A DNA stretch of 64,000 nt from Polyangiaceae bacterium (GTDB lineage: Bacteria; Myxococcota_A; Polyangia; Polyangiales; Polyangiaceae). The position numbers and the translations under genes were made by a program. The notes below the pieces were generated by a model that saw only the letters and a list, made by a program, of their open reading frames with translations, had not been told where the DNA came from and made no database searches. The stretch spans positions 1 to 64,000 of the forward strand of contig JADLAB010000007.1 of the NCBI GenBank assembly GCA_020848455.1. Reading direction: 5' to 3'. Positions 25,348-33,223 of the stretch are shown piece after piece. Numbering within the stretch: position 1 is the stretch's first letter; the number at the start of each line of letters is the position of its first letter.

Positions 25348-26682
25348 ATGATTCGCCTGGCAGCGCTCGCAGCCTCGCTCGCCACGCTGTTCGTCGCGAA
25401 CTCCGCGAGCGCCCAGGAGCAGTACTGGCTGCGCGATCGCCGCTACACCGAGGGCATGGGGTACCGGGTCGGCGATTTCGAGCTCCACCCGGGCATCGGC
25501 GCCGACGTCGGGTACGACTACAACTACTTCCTGCGCTCGCAGACCGAGGGCCCGGCCGGGGCGCTGCGTTTCCGCATCAGCCCGTCGTTCTCCGTCTCCA
25601 CGCTGGGACCGCAGCGCATGGAGGACAGCGAGCCGCCGAGCGTCGAGTTTCGCGGCGGCCTGTCGGCGACCTACCACGAGTTCGTGCCCGTGAGCGGCTC
25701 GGCCGACGGCAAGGAGCAGCTCAAGACCCAGCGCAACGTGACCGGCGATCTGCGGCTCGACCTCAACATCATGCCGCGGCGCGTGGTGAGCGGGAACCTG
25801 CACGCGGGTGTCGGGCGCAGCGTGCAGCCCACCAACGCGGGCGACCCGGGCACGAGCTTCAACCGCGTGAACCCTTACGCCGGCGGTGAGCTCGCCATCA
25901 CACCGGGCGGCGGCCTGTTCGACTGGCGCTTCGGCTACGACTTCAGTGGGACGGTGTTCGAGACCGGCCAGTACGGGGGTCTGACGAACCTGCGCCACGA
26001 CGTCCAGACGCGCGGCCGGTGGCGCTTCTACCCGCGCACGGCCCTCATGTTCGACGGGCGCTTCGGCTTCATCAGCTACCCGAGCGGCGGCACCGACAAG
26101 ACGTCCTCGCACCCGGTTCGGGCCCGCATCGGCATCAACGGCCTCGTCACGCCGGCCTTCGGTCTCACGGCGCTGGTCGGCTGGGGCGCGAGCTTCTACT
26201 CCGGCGACGCGCCCCAGGATTTCGACAGCGTCATCGGTCAGCTCGAGCTCAAGTTCTTCCTGGTCGCCCCCTCGGACCTCACCGAGGACGATCGCAGCGG
26301 CGGGGCGCTGTCGACGCTGAGCATCGGCTTCATCCGCGACTTCGAGGACTCGTTCATCAGCTCGCAGTTCGAGCGCGACCGGGGCTACGCGAAGTTCAGC
26401 TACCTGTTCGGCGGGGCGTTCCTCCTGGTCATCGACGCGGGCGCGGCGGCTCTGCGCTATCCGCCCGTGGAGCGGCTCGGCAAGCCCGAGGGCTGGACGG
26501 ACGCGCGCGTGGACGCCTCCCTGTTCGGCGAGTACCGCATGTTCGACCAGATGGGGATCAACGCCCAGGTCTCGTACGGCGGCTACATGAGCAAGACGCT
26601 CCTCGCGCCCGTCGGCGAGGTGCCGGACAACCTCGCTTACCAGGAGGTTTCGGCGTTCCTCGGCGTGCGCTGGTTCATGTGA
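25348..26682 (+). CDS. Outer-membrane beta-barrel, probable polysaccharide-export partner of OPX protein
   Basis: 444 residues from the ATG at 25348, which opens a signal peptide (ending NSASAQ). The mature protein shows alternating hydrophobic strands with Tyr/Trp/Phe girdles, Gly-rich turns and a C-terminal aromatic strand (GVRWFM), consistent with a barrel of about 16-18 strands. It directly precedes a short OPX (Wza-like) lipoprotein. In M. xanthus, short OPX proteins that lack the outer-membrane helix pair with 18-stranded barrels (WzpX, WzpS, WzpB) to complete the export channel; this gene pair fits that plan. Which polymer is exported cannot be read from the window, since no synthesis genes are adjacent. 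Confidence 0.78.
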   Translation: MIRLAALAASLATLFVANSASAQEQYWLRDRRYTEGMGYRVGDFELHPGIGADVGYDYNYFLRSQTEGPAGALRFRISPSFSVSTLGPQRMEDSEPPSVEFRGGLSATYHEFVPVSGSADGKEQLKTQRNVTGDLRLDLNIMPRRVVSGNLHAGVGRSVQPTNAGDPGTSFNRVNPYAGGELAITPGGGLFDWRFGYDFSGTVFETGQYGGLTNLRHDVQTRGRWRFYPRTALMFDGRFGFISYPSGGTDKTSSHPVRARIGINGLVTPAFGLTALVGWGASFYSGDAPQDFDSVIGQLELKFFLVAPSDLTEDDRSGGALSTLSIGFIRDFEDSFISSQFERDRGYAKFSYLFGGAFLLVIDAGAAALRYPPVERLGKPEGWTDARVDASLFGEYRMFDQMGINAQVSYGGYMSKTLLAPVGEVPDNLAYQEVSAFLGVRWFM

Positions 26683-26741
26683 GCGGCCGAGCCGGCGCGC
26701 GGCCTGAACCGGGCGGCGCGTCCGTGCATCGAAGGATGGGC

Positions 26742-27398
26742 ATGCTCGACTATCCGAAGCGCCAGCGCGCGGGGGTCCCGGCCCGCGGCCGCGGGGCCCG
26801 CGGTGCGTGCCTCGCGTGGCTCTACGTCCTCGTCGCCGTGGTCGCCGCCCTCGCGGCCGCGTGCGGACCGCCGCCGAAGCCGGCCGATCTCCCGGACCCC
26901 ATCGACGCCACGACCATCGACGTGGGAGACGAGTTCGAGCTCCACATCATCAACGAGGACCAGAAGGTCACCGAGTTCGTGGTCGCGCCCGACGGCACGG
27001 TGGACGTCCCGCTGGCAGGCCGCGTCCATGTCGGGGGGCTCGAGCCCCAGGCCGTCAGCGCGGCGGTGCGGGCGCGCATCATCGCGCTGCGCAAGCTCAC
27101 GGACCCCATCGTGAGCGTGAAGGTCAAGAGCTACAATTCGAAGCGCGTCGAGGTGCTCGGCGAGGTGAAGAGCCCGGGCTCGCTCGCGCTCGAGCCGGGC
27201 ATGACGCTGGTGCGCGCCATCTCCAAGGCCGGCGGCTTCACGCCGCTCGCGTCGAAGAGCCGCGTCACCATTCGGCGCAAGGTGAAGGACGGCGTGAAGG
27301 CCGTCGAGGTCGACGTCGAGGCGATCATGGACAACGAGATCCCCGACGTGCCGCTGCAGGCAGGCGACACCATCTTCGTCGCGCAGCGCGTGGCCTGA
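26742..27398 (+). CDS. Short OPX (Wza-like) polysaccharide export lipoprotein
   Basis: 218 residues from the ATG at 26742 (GAAGGA just upstream); GTG 26724 and ATG 26736 are alternatives. The N-terminus holds a hydrophobic segment ending in a lipobox (ALAAAC), then the Poly_export domain beginning DVGDEFELHI and passing through VAPDGTVDVPLAG, followed by one SLBB-type domain (VEVLGEVKSPGSL). The C-terminal helix that lets E. coli Wza cross the outer membrane is missing; the protein ends soon after the SLBB domain. This short form is known in M. xanthus, where it depends on a separate barrel, here encoded by the preceding gene. Confidence 0.9.
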   Translation: MLDYPKRQRAGVPARGRGARGACLAWLYVLVAVVAALAAACGPPPKPADLPDPIDATTIDVGDEFELHIINEDQKVTEFVVAPDGTVDVPLAGRVHVGGLEPQAVSAAVRARIIALRKLTDPIVSVKVKSYNSKRVEVLGEVKSPGSLALEPGMTLVRAISKAGGFTPLASKSRVTIRRKVKDGVKAVEVDVEAIMDNEIPDVPLQAGDTIFVAQRVA

Positions 27399-27402
27399 GC
27401 CC

Positions 27403-27421
27403 TCGCCGTCGCGCGCGGCGA
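27403..27421. terminator. Hairpin between convergent genes, possible terminator
   Basis: TCGCCG (27403-27408) and CGGCGA (27416-27421) form a perfect 6-bp stem around a 7-base loop, in the 39 bases between the OPX gene and the convergent beta-barrel gene. There is no T-tract, so a classical Rho-independent terminator is not shown. Confidence 0.3.
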
Positions 27422-27437
27422 AGCCCGCTCGGGCGCG

Positions 27438-28556
27438 CTACTCGGGGCTCGCGTACTCGAGCGCGAGGGCGAAGCGGAAACGCGGCGTGCCGAGCGCCGA
27501 TACCTCGCCGGTGGGGACGAACCCACCACCCGCCGCCGCGAGCCCGATCCGTCCGTCGAGCCAGTGCGCGGTGCGGACGCCGAGCAGCCACTCGGCCGGT
27601 ACGTCGATCGAGCCGGTGGGCTCGTCGCCGTGGGCGCCCGTCGCCGGGTCGGGCACGATGCGCTGCCGCTCGACGAGGCCGACGAGCGCCGACAGCTCGA
27701 GCGACACGCTGAGCCAGCCCTCCTCGAGGGCATCGACGCTCACCCCCGCGGCGGTCGTGAGCTGGTTCTGGACGGTGCTGCCGGCGAGCTCCTGCGCGAC
27801 CGGGCGGAGGCGGGCGCCGAGCTCGGCGCCCCAGCGCACGATGCCGAGGCGGTGGTCGTAGACCAGGCTCGGCACCAGGGTGGCGCCGCCGGCGGATGCG
27901 AACGCCGCACCCGAGCCCGTCGGCGCGACGACCTCGAGGCGCGCGCCGAGCGCGGGGCCATCGGGAGGAGCGGGGTGACCGCGCTCCGTGTCCTCGACCT
28001 CGAGCGGCGGCGTCGCGCGGCGGCGCGGCACGAGCGCGACGCCCGTCCCGAAGCGCACGTCGCCGACCGCGCTCGGGGGCAGGGCGTGGTCGCCGCCGGT
28101 CGCCGCGGACAGCCCCGCCCCGTCCTGGAAGAGCACGAAGGGCGCCGCCACCGTGAGCTCGACGCGCGGCCCGAGGCCGAGGGCCACTGCGAAGGTGGCA
28201 CCGAGCACGTTGTCGAGCACGTAGGTGCGCGTGCCGGCGTAGTCGGCGGAGGGCACGGTGAGCACGAGCGGCCGCGACACGTACGAGAACACGGCCGCGA
28301 ACGCCGCGGTGTCGGTCGGTGTGGTGGTCGCGGGCCCGAGGCCGAGCCACGGCGAGCCGCCCGCGCGCGGCCAGAGCGCATCGCCGACGATGCACCGCGA
28401 CAGCAGCGCCGCGAGGCGCCCGGGATGGGCGGCGCTCGCCGGCGTGTCGGGAGCGCACTCGCCGCTCGCCTGGGCCCGCCCCACCGCGATCGCGCCGAGC
28501 GTCACCGCGAGGGCGGCGTGGGCGGAGGCGAGAGCTCGGGCACGGCAGCCGGACAC
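27438..28556 (-). CDS. Secreted beta-barrel-like protein of unknown function
   Basis: 372 residues from the GTG at 28556, chosen because it opens a signal peptide (ending GRAQASG); the long upstream frame to 29060 overlaps the maf gene antisense and is not supported. The mature protein alternates hydrophobic strands and Gly-rich turns (VELTVAAPFVLF, GARLEVVAPTG, YDHRLGIVRWGAEL) and ends with FRFALALEY. It resembles the N-terminal barrel of myxobacterial OmpA-family proteins but lacks the peptidoglycan-binding OmpA domain. Function unknown; it could be a stand-alone outer-membrane barrel. Confidence 0.7.
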   Translation of the reverse strand: MSGCRARALASAHAALAVTLGAIAVGRAQASGECAPDTPASAAHPGRLAALLSRCIVGDALWPRAGGSPWLGLGPATTTPTDTAAFAAVFSYVSRPLVLTVPSADYAGTRTYVLDNVLGATFAVALGLGPRVELTVAAPFVLFQDGAGLSAATGGDHALPPSAVGDVRFGTGVALVPRRRATPPLEVEDTERGHPAPPDGPALGARLEVVAPTGSGAAFASAGGATLVPSLVYDHRLGIVRWGAELGARLRPVAQELAGSTVQNQLTTAAGVSVDALEEGWLSVSLELSALVGLVERQRIVPDPATGAHGDEPTGSIDVPAEWLLGVRTAHWLDGRIGLAAAGGGFVPTGEVSALGTPRFRFALALEYASPE

Positions 28557-28701
28557 GGCAGCGTCTTTGCGCGGGCGAGCGGCGCTGTCAAAGAGCTGCT
28601 GCCCGGGCCACGGCGGGCGTGCCTTCGGCCTTCCCACCTCGGCGCCTCCGTGTGAAGACCGGCGCGTCGCGGGCCCAGCCGGCGCGCGTAGGCCCCGTCC
28701 C

Positions 28702-29316
28702 ATGCTCGACCGTGACCACCCGCTCCTGCTCGCGTCGGGCTCCCCGCGTCGGCGTGACATCCTCGCCGCCCTGCGCATCCCCTTCGTGGCGCGGCCCGTC
28801 GACGTCGACGAGCGCCCGCGGCCGGGTGAGGGTGCAAGCCCGTGCCTCGAGCGCGTGGTGCAGGCGAAGCTCGGGGCGGCGGTGTCCGTGGCGCGCGGGC
28901 TCGCGGTGGGGGGCGTGCTCGTCGCGGACACGGTCGTCGTGCTCGACGCAGAGGCGCTCGGCAAGCCCACCGACGAGGCCGACGCGCGCCGCATGCTCGC
29001 GCGCCTCGCGGGGCGCGAGCACGTGGTGCTGACGCGCTTCGCGCTCGGTCTCCCGGGCACAGAGGCGTGCCCCGCGGCGGCCCAGACGGTCGCGACGCGG
29101 GTCGTCTTCCGGGCCCTGTCGGCGGCGGAGATCGCGCGCTACGCGGCGAGCGGGGAGGGGCTCGACAAGGCGGGCGCCTACGCCATCCAGGGGCTCGGCT
29201 CCTTCCTCGTGCGGTCCATCGCGGGCTCGTACACGAACGTCGTCGGCCTGCCGAGCGCAGAGCTGTGCGAAGCGCTGGTCGCGACGGGCCTCGTGCCGTG
29301 CTTCCCCCTCGCGTAG
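28702..29316 (+). CDS. maf: Maf family nucleoside triphosphate pyrophosphatase
   Basis: 204 residues from the ATG at 28702. Family signatures are present: the opening LLLASGSPRRRDIL, the acidic ADTVVVLD segment, the KPTDEADARRML helix, and the C-terminal AYAIQGLG and SYTNVVGLP motifs. Maf proteins hydrolyse non-canonical or modified NTPs to NMP and pyrophosphate; some family members inhibit septation. The ASGSPRR and SYTNVVGLP segments are typical of the YhdE/YceF types. The C-terminus overlaps the start of the next gene by 19 bases. Confidence 0.93.
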   Translation: MLDRDHPLLLASGSPRRRDILAALRIPFVARPVDVDERPRPGEGASPCLERVVQAKLGAAVSVARGLAVGGVLVADTVVVLDAEALGKPTDEADARRMLARLAGREHVVLTRFALGLPGTEACPAAAQTVATRVVFRALSAAEIARYAASGEGLDKAGAYAIQGLGSFLVRSIAGSYTNVVGLPSAELCEALVATGLVPCFPLA

Positions 29317-30764
29317 CGCCGCGGTGGCGCGGCTGGCGCGACACCTGCGCGATCGGCTTCGCGGCCCTCGCCCTTCGGCTCCTCGTGGTCGCGTGGGCGG
29401 CCCCGCGGTTCCCGCCCGTCGCGGACGGCGCCATCTACCACGACATCGCAGCGCGCATCGCGTCCGGGTCAGGGTACGTCGCCGCATGGCCCGACGGCAC
29501 GATCCACGCGGCCGGACACTACCCCGTGGGCTACCCGGGGGCACTCGCGGGGCTCTACGCGCTCTTCGGCGCGACGCCGCTCGTGGCGATGCTGCTGAAC
29601 GCGCTGCTCGGCGCGCTGTGCGTGGCGGCCGTGCATCGCCTGCTCGTGCCGCTCGACCGGGGGCGCACCCGCGCCGCGCTCCTCGGGGCCGCGCTCGTCG
29701 CCGTGCACCCGGGCCTCGTCGCCTACACGCCCGCGCTCATGGCGGAGGGCGCCGCGGCCTGTCTCTGGACGCTCGGGCTCGTCGGCGCCGTGGCCGCGCG
29801 CCGGGCGCGCACGCGCCCGCGGGCGATCGGTGCCCTCGTCACGACGGGCGTGCTCGCGGGGCTCGGCTGCCTGGTGCGCCCCGAGACGGCGTTGCTCGTG
29901 CCGTGGCTCGGCGCAGCCGCAGCGCCCGTGGGTCGCGCAGGCCGCCCGTGGTGGCGCGTGCTCGGGACCGCGGCGGCCGTGGGCGCGCTCGCGGCCGCCG
30001 TCGCGGCGCCCTGGGTCGCGCGCAACTGCGCCGTGATGGGCCGCTGCACCCTGTCGCTCAACGCGGGCTGGAACCTGCTCATCGGCACCGACGCGGCGGC
30101 GCGCGGCAAGTACGCCCCGCTCGTCGTGCCGGAGGGCTGTGCCGAGGTCCCCGGCGAGGCCGAACAGGACGCCTGCTTCGCGCGCGCAGCCTGGGGGCGG
30201 ATCGGCGCCGACCCGGCCGGCTGGCTCGCGCTCGCGCCCCGCAAGCTAGCGGGCACCTTCGACGTCTGCAACGCGGGGGGCTGGTACCTCCACGCGAGCA
30301 ATCCCGACGCGTTCGGCGCCCCGGCGCGCACGGCGCTCGGCGTCGTGGAGATCGCCTTCGAGCGCGGGGTGCTGCTCGCCGCGCTCGTGGGCGCGGCTCC
30401 GCGCCGCCGCGCGCGCGGTGCACGAGCGAGCACGGCGCGGCTCCTCGTCCTCGTCGGGCTCGTGGCGGCGCTCACGCCCGCAGGGTGGATCGCCTTCGTG
30501 GGCCTGATCGGCGCGCTCGCGCTGCGCCGCCCGGGGCCCCTGCACGGGGCGAGCCCGCACCTCGCCGTGCTCGCCACGCTGCTCGTGACGGCCGTCGTCC
30601 ACGTCGTGTTCTTCGGCGAGGGGCGCTACGTGGTGCCGGCGCTGCCGTCGCTCGTGGCGCTCGCGGCGCTCGGGCTCTGCCGCCTGCGGTGGCGCGCGCC
30701 GAGCACGCCTGCGACGAGCCATGCCCCGAGCGCGAGCGCGCAGACGCCCGCGAGCAGCGAGTAG
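29298..30764 (+). CDS. Membrane glycosyltransferase, GT39/PMT-like
   Basis: 488 residues from a GTG at 29298 inside the end of maf; the long frame upstream is a shadow of maf. About ten hydrophobic helices are visible. After the first comes the sequence DGAIYHDIAARI with an acidic residue where GT39/PMT_2 enzymes have their catalytic Asp/Glu, followed by HYPVGYPGALAGLYALFG, a pattern typical of dolichyl-phosphate-mannose-type transferases. A periplasmic loop carries paired Cys residues (CAEVPGE...DACFARA). The enzyme probably moves a sugar from a polyprenyl phosphate onto an unknown acceptor. Its 3' end overlaps the CPBP protease gene antisense by 139 bases. Confidence 0.8.
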   Translation: MLPPRVAPRWRGWRDTCAIGFAALALRLLVVAWAAPRFPPVADGAIYHDIAARIASGSGYVAAWPDGTIHAAGHYPVGYPGALAGLYALFGATPLVAMLLNALLGALCVAAVHRLLVPLDRGRTRAALLGAALVAVHPGLVAYTPALMAEGAAACLWTLGLVGAVAARRARTRPRAIGALVTTGVLAGLGCLVRPETALLVPWLGAAAAPVGRAGRPWWRVLGTAAAVGALAAAVAAPWVARNCAVMGRCTLSLNAGWNLLIGTDAAARGKYAPLVVPEGCAEVPGEAEQDACFARAAWGRIGADPAGWLALAPRKLAGTFDVCNAGGWYLHASNPDAFGAPARTALGVVEIAFERGVLLAALVGAAPRRRARGARASTARLLVLVGLVAALTPAGWIAFVGLIGALALRRPGPLHGASPHLAVLATLLVTAVVHVVFFGEGRYVVPALPSLVALAALGLCRLRWRAPSTPATSHAPSASAQTPASSE

Positions 30765-31678
30765 AAGGTCGCGACGCCGTAGTGCTTGGGGAAGGTCGCG
30801 CCGTGGACGAGGCCGCGCAGTTGCAGCACGCCGAGCAGGTTGAAGCACGCGTGCAGGGCGATGGCGGCGAGCACGCCGCTCGCATGACGCGCGAGCCCGC
30901 ACGCGAGGCCGAGCACGAGCGCCGAGACCACCCGCACGATGCCGGTGCCGCCGCGCGCGTCCGCCGCGTGGAGGCCGCCGAAGAGCGCGGCCGTGCCGAG
31001 CGTCGCGAGGCCCCCGTGGCGCAGCCAGCCCCATGCCGCGCGCGGAGCGCGGAGCGCGAGGCCCTCGGCGAGCATCTCCGACGGCAGGGAGCGCGGCGCG
31101 GGTGCGCCGCGTGGCTCCGTGAGCGCGGTGAGCGCCGACCACAGCGCGCCGCGGAACAGGAGCTCCTCGGCGACGGGCGCGAGCGCCGCGGTCCAGAGCA
31201 GCGTCACGGCGAGCGGCGGCTCGGCGAGCGCGCGGCCGAGCGGACCCGCGTTGTCCTGCACGGCCTGAAGGCCGCCTCGCAGCAGCTCGGCTCGTAGCGT
31301 GGGCAGCGCGACGAAGACGCCGAGGTAGGAGGCCCCGACCAGGACGAGCGGGCTCGCGAGCACGACGCGGCCGAGGGCAGGCACGCCCGGGGAGCGGAGG
31401 CCGAGTGCCTGCCGCGCGTCGGGCAGGACGGCGAAGGCGAGCCCGAGCCCCGCCACCGTCGACACGAGGCCCACGATGGCGAGGTACGCGTCGAGGCTGA
31501 GCTCGCGCGCCACCGCGCGCGGCAGGAGCAGGGCTCCCTGCGTCGCGAGCAGGCGCGAGCCGGCGAGCCACGCGGCGGCGCACAGGGCGAGGCGCAGGCG
31601 CGGCAGGGCGCCCTCGGTCGACGGCAGCGCGCCGCTCCCTCGGCCTGCAGGTGACGCGCTCGCGGGCGTGGGCTCCAT
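30626..31678 (-). CDS. CPBP family intramembrane metalloprotease
   Basis: 350 residues with about eight membrane helices. The three CPBP/Abi motifs are present: EExxxR (EELLFRG, about residues 168-174), FxxxH (FGGLHA) and HxxxN/HACFN near the C-terminus. These form the zinc-dependent active site of Rce1-like proteases, which in bacteria cut membrane-bound peptides. The C-terminal 46 residues, including the last hydrophobic helix, are encoded on the strand opposite the end of the glycosyltransferase gene. Substrate unknown. Confidence 0.85.
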   Translation of the reverse strand: MEPTPASASPAGRGSGALPSTEGALPRLRLALCAAAWLAGSRLLATQGALLLPRAVARELSLDAYLAIVGLVSTVAGLGLAFAVLPDARQALGLRSPGVPALGRVVLASPLVLVGASYLGVFVALPTLRAELLRGGLQAVQDNAGPLGRALAEPPLAVTLLWTAALAPVAEELLFRGALWSALTALTEPRGAPAPRSLPSEMLAEGLALRAPRAAWGWLRHGGLATLGTAALFGGLHAADARGGTGIVRVVSALVLGLACGLARHASGVLAAIALHACFNLLGVLQLRGLVHGATFPKHYGVATFYSLLAGVCALALGAWLVAGVLGARHRRRQSPSAASATSDGSAGTT

Positions 31679-31820
31679 GACGCCAGTCTAGTCGCGTGCC
31701 GGTGCCCGCCAGGAGCCATCCTCGGCGAGGCGGCGGCGAACCTCGGACCGAGCCCGGTGGCGCGCCCGGCGCGTCGGCCCGGAGGCCGGCCTCGCTGACG
31801 TGCCGCCACCGTGAAGCCTC

Positions 31821-31849
31821 TTGAACATCGCGGCGCGTGCGACTAGCTT
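31821..31849 (+). promoter_or_regulatory. Promoter of tRNA-Leu gene
   Basis: TTGAAC (31821-31826), a 17-base spacer and TAGCTT (31844-31849), followed by a GC-rich stretch, 41 bases before the mature tRNA. Spacing and position fit a stable-RNA promoter. Confidence 0.55.
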
Positions 31850-31890
31850 CCGAGCGTCGGAAAGGGAGCTCCGAGGTTCCCGGCCTCCAC

Positions 31891-31972
31891 GCGAAGGTGG
31901 CGGAATTGGCAGACGCACTAGCTTGAGGTGCTAGCGGGTAACTCCGTGCGGGTTCAAGTCCCGCCCTTCGCA
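31891..31972 (+). tRNA. tRNA-Leu (anticodon GAG)
   Basis: The acceptor stem GCGAAGG pairs with CCTTCGC at 31965-31971. The anticodon arm CTAGC-TTGAGGT-GCTAG gives anticodon GAG, and the T arm GCGGG-TTCAAGT-CCCGC is perfect. There is a long variable region as in class II tRNAs. The discriminator is A and CCA is not encoded (ACA follows). It reads CTC/CTT leucine codons. Confidence 0.95.
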
Positions 31973-32021
31973 CAATGTTTCCGGGTCGCGCCGAGGGCGC
32001 GTGGCGCCGCCGCCGGGGCGG

Positions 32022-33134
32022 TCACGCGCGCGGCGCGGCGTCGATCATGGCGTCCACGAGCTCGCCAGGCTCGAAGGGCTTGCGTACCCACGCGACCCCG
32101 GGCGGCGTCGCGACCGCGGTTCCCGAGATCACGATCACGGTGACGCCGGGGCTCGCCCGGCGCGCCCGCTCGAGCAGGGCGGGCTCGAGCGTGCCCGCGA
32201 GCGGCGACAGGTCGAGCAGCAGCGTGTCGAAGTGCTCGCTCCCGAGCGCCTCCTCGAGGGCGCGTGCGCTCGCGACGGTGCGCACGCTCGCACCGCGCGC
32301 CCCGAGCGACAGCTCGAGCAGCTCCACGACGGCGCCGTCGTCCTCGAGCAGGAGCACGCGTCGCCCCGCGAGGAGTCGTGCCGCGGTGGGGCGCCCGGCG
32401 GGCGCGTTCGGAGGCGGGTCGCTCTGCGGCGTTCGCCCGGGTCGCGACGCGGGGCTGCGGCCCGAGTCGCTCGGCAGCGCGTGGGCCCGCGGCCAGCGCA
32501 GCACGAAACGCGCGCCCCGCTCGCTCGGCGCGAGCGTCAGGTCGCCGCCCACGGTGCGGGCGACGCTGCGCGCGTGACGCAGCCCGATGCCGGCGCCACC
32601 CGCGCGCTGGCTCTCGCCGGCCGTGAACACGGCCTCGCGCCTCTCCGGCGCCACGCCGACGCCCTCGTCACTGACGCCAAAGCTCACGGTGCGCCCGTCG
32701 GCGTCGAGGCTCAGGGTGACGGTGCCGGCGCGCGGCGAGTGGGCGACGGCGTTCAGCAAGAGGTTCGTGAGGATCGCCCACACGTCCTGCGGATCGGCCA
32801 CCTCGACGAGGGAGGCGTCGCGCTCCGCGCGGAACGAGAGCCTCACCCCGGAGGCGCCCGCCTCCCGCGCCAGGTCCTCGAGCGTGCGCAGGCCGAGCGC
32901 CCCCGCCGCCTCGGCCGGCGGCGAGCTCACCGCGGCGCCGAGGCTGCGGCGCATGTCGTCGCGCGTGGCACGCGCGTGGGCCATCGCCCGACCGAGCGCG
33001 AGCTCGAGATCGTCCGGACGGTCGTGCGCCTCGCGCGCGCGCTCGAGCCAGCCGAGAATGACCGTCAGCGCGTTGGTCGTCTCGTGGACCACGGCCGCCA
33101 GGTCGGCGCTCGGGCTCGAATCGTCACGCGCCAC
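32022..33134 (-). CDS. Soluble hybrid histidine kinase with C-terminal receiver
   Basis: 370 residues. A short N-terminus leads straight into the H-box (VVHETTNALTVILG, about residues 15-28), with no membrane helix or sensor domain. The ATPase part shows the N-box (NLLLNAVAHSP), DEGVGV and GAGIGL motifs. After a Pro/Ser linker comes a REC domain with LLEDD, a phosphoacceptor Asp in LLLDLSP, and the conserved Lys in VRKPF. Such short orphan hybrid kinases are common in myxobacteria and act in phosphorelays with partners elsewhere. No cognate regulator is adjacent. Confidence 0.87.
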   Translation of the reverse strand: MARDDSSPSADLAAVVHETTNALTVILGWLERAREAHDRPDDLELALGRAMAHARATRDDMRRSLGAAVSSPPAEAAGALGLRTLEDLAREAGASGVRLSFRAERDASLVEVADPQDVWAILTNLLLNAVAHSPRAGTVTLSLDADGRTVSFGVSDEGVGVAPERREAVFTAGESQRAGGAGIGLRHARSVARTVGGDLTLAPSERGARFVLRWPRAHALPSDSGRSPASRPGRTPQSDPPPNAPAGRPTAARLLAGRRVLLLEDDGAVVELLELSLGARGASVRTVASARALEEALGSEHFDTLLLDLSPLAGTLEPALLERARRASPGVTVIVISGTAVATPPGVAWVRKPFEPGELVDAMIDAAPRA

Positions 33135-33223
33135 GCGTCGAGCCTAACGCGACGGCGCGCGCGCCGCGAGTTCCGCGTCGCAGGGACGCGCCGGGTGCCC
33201 CCGCAGTGCGGGCCGGCCGCGCC

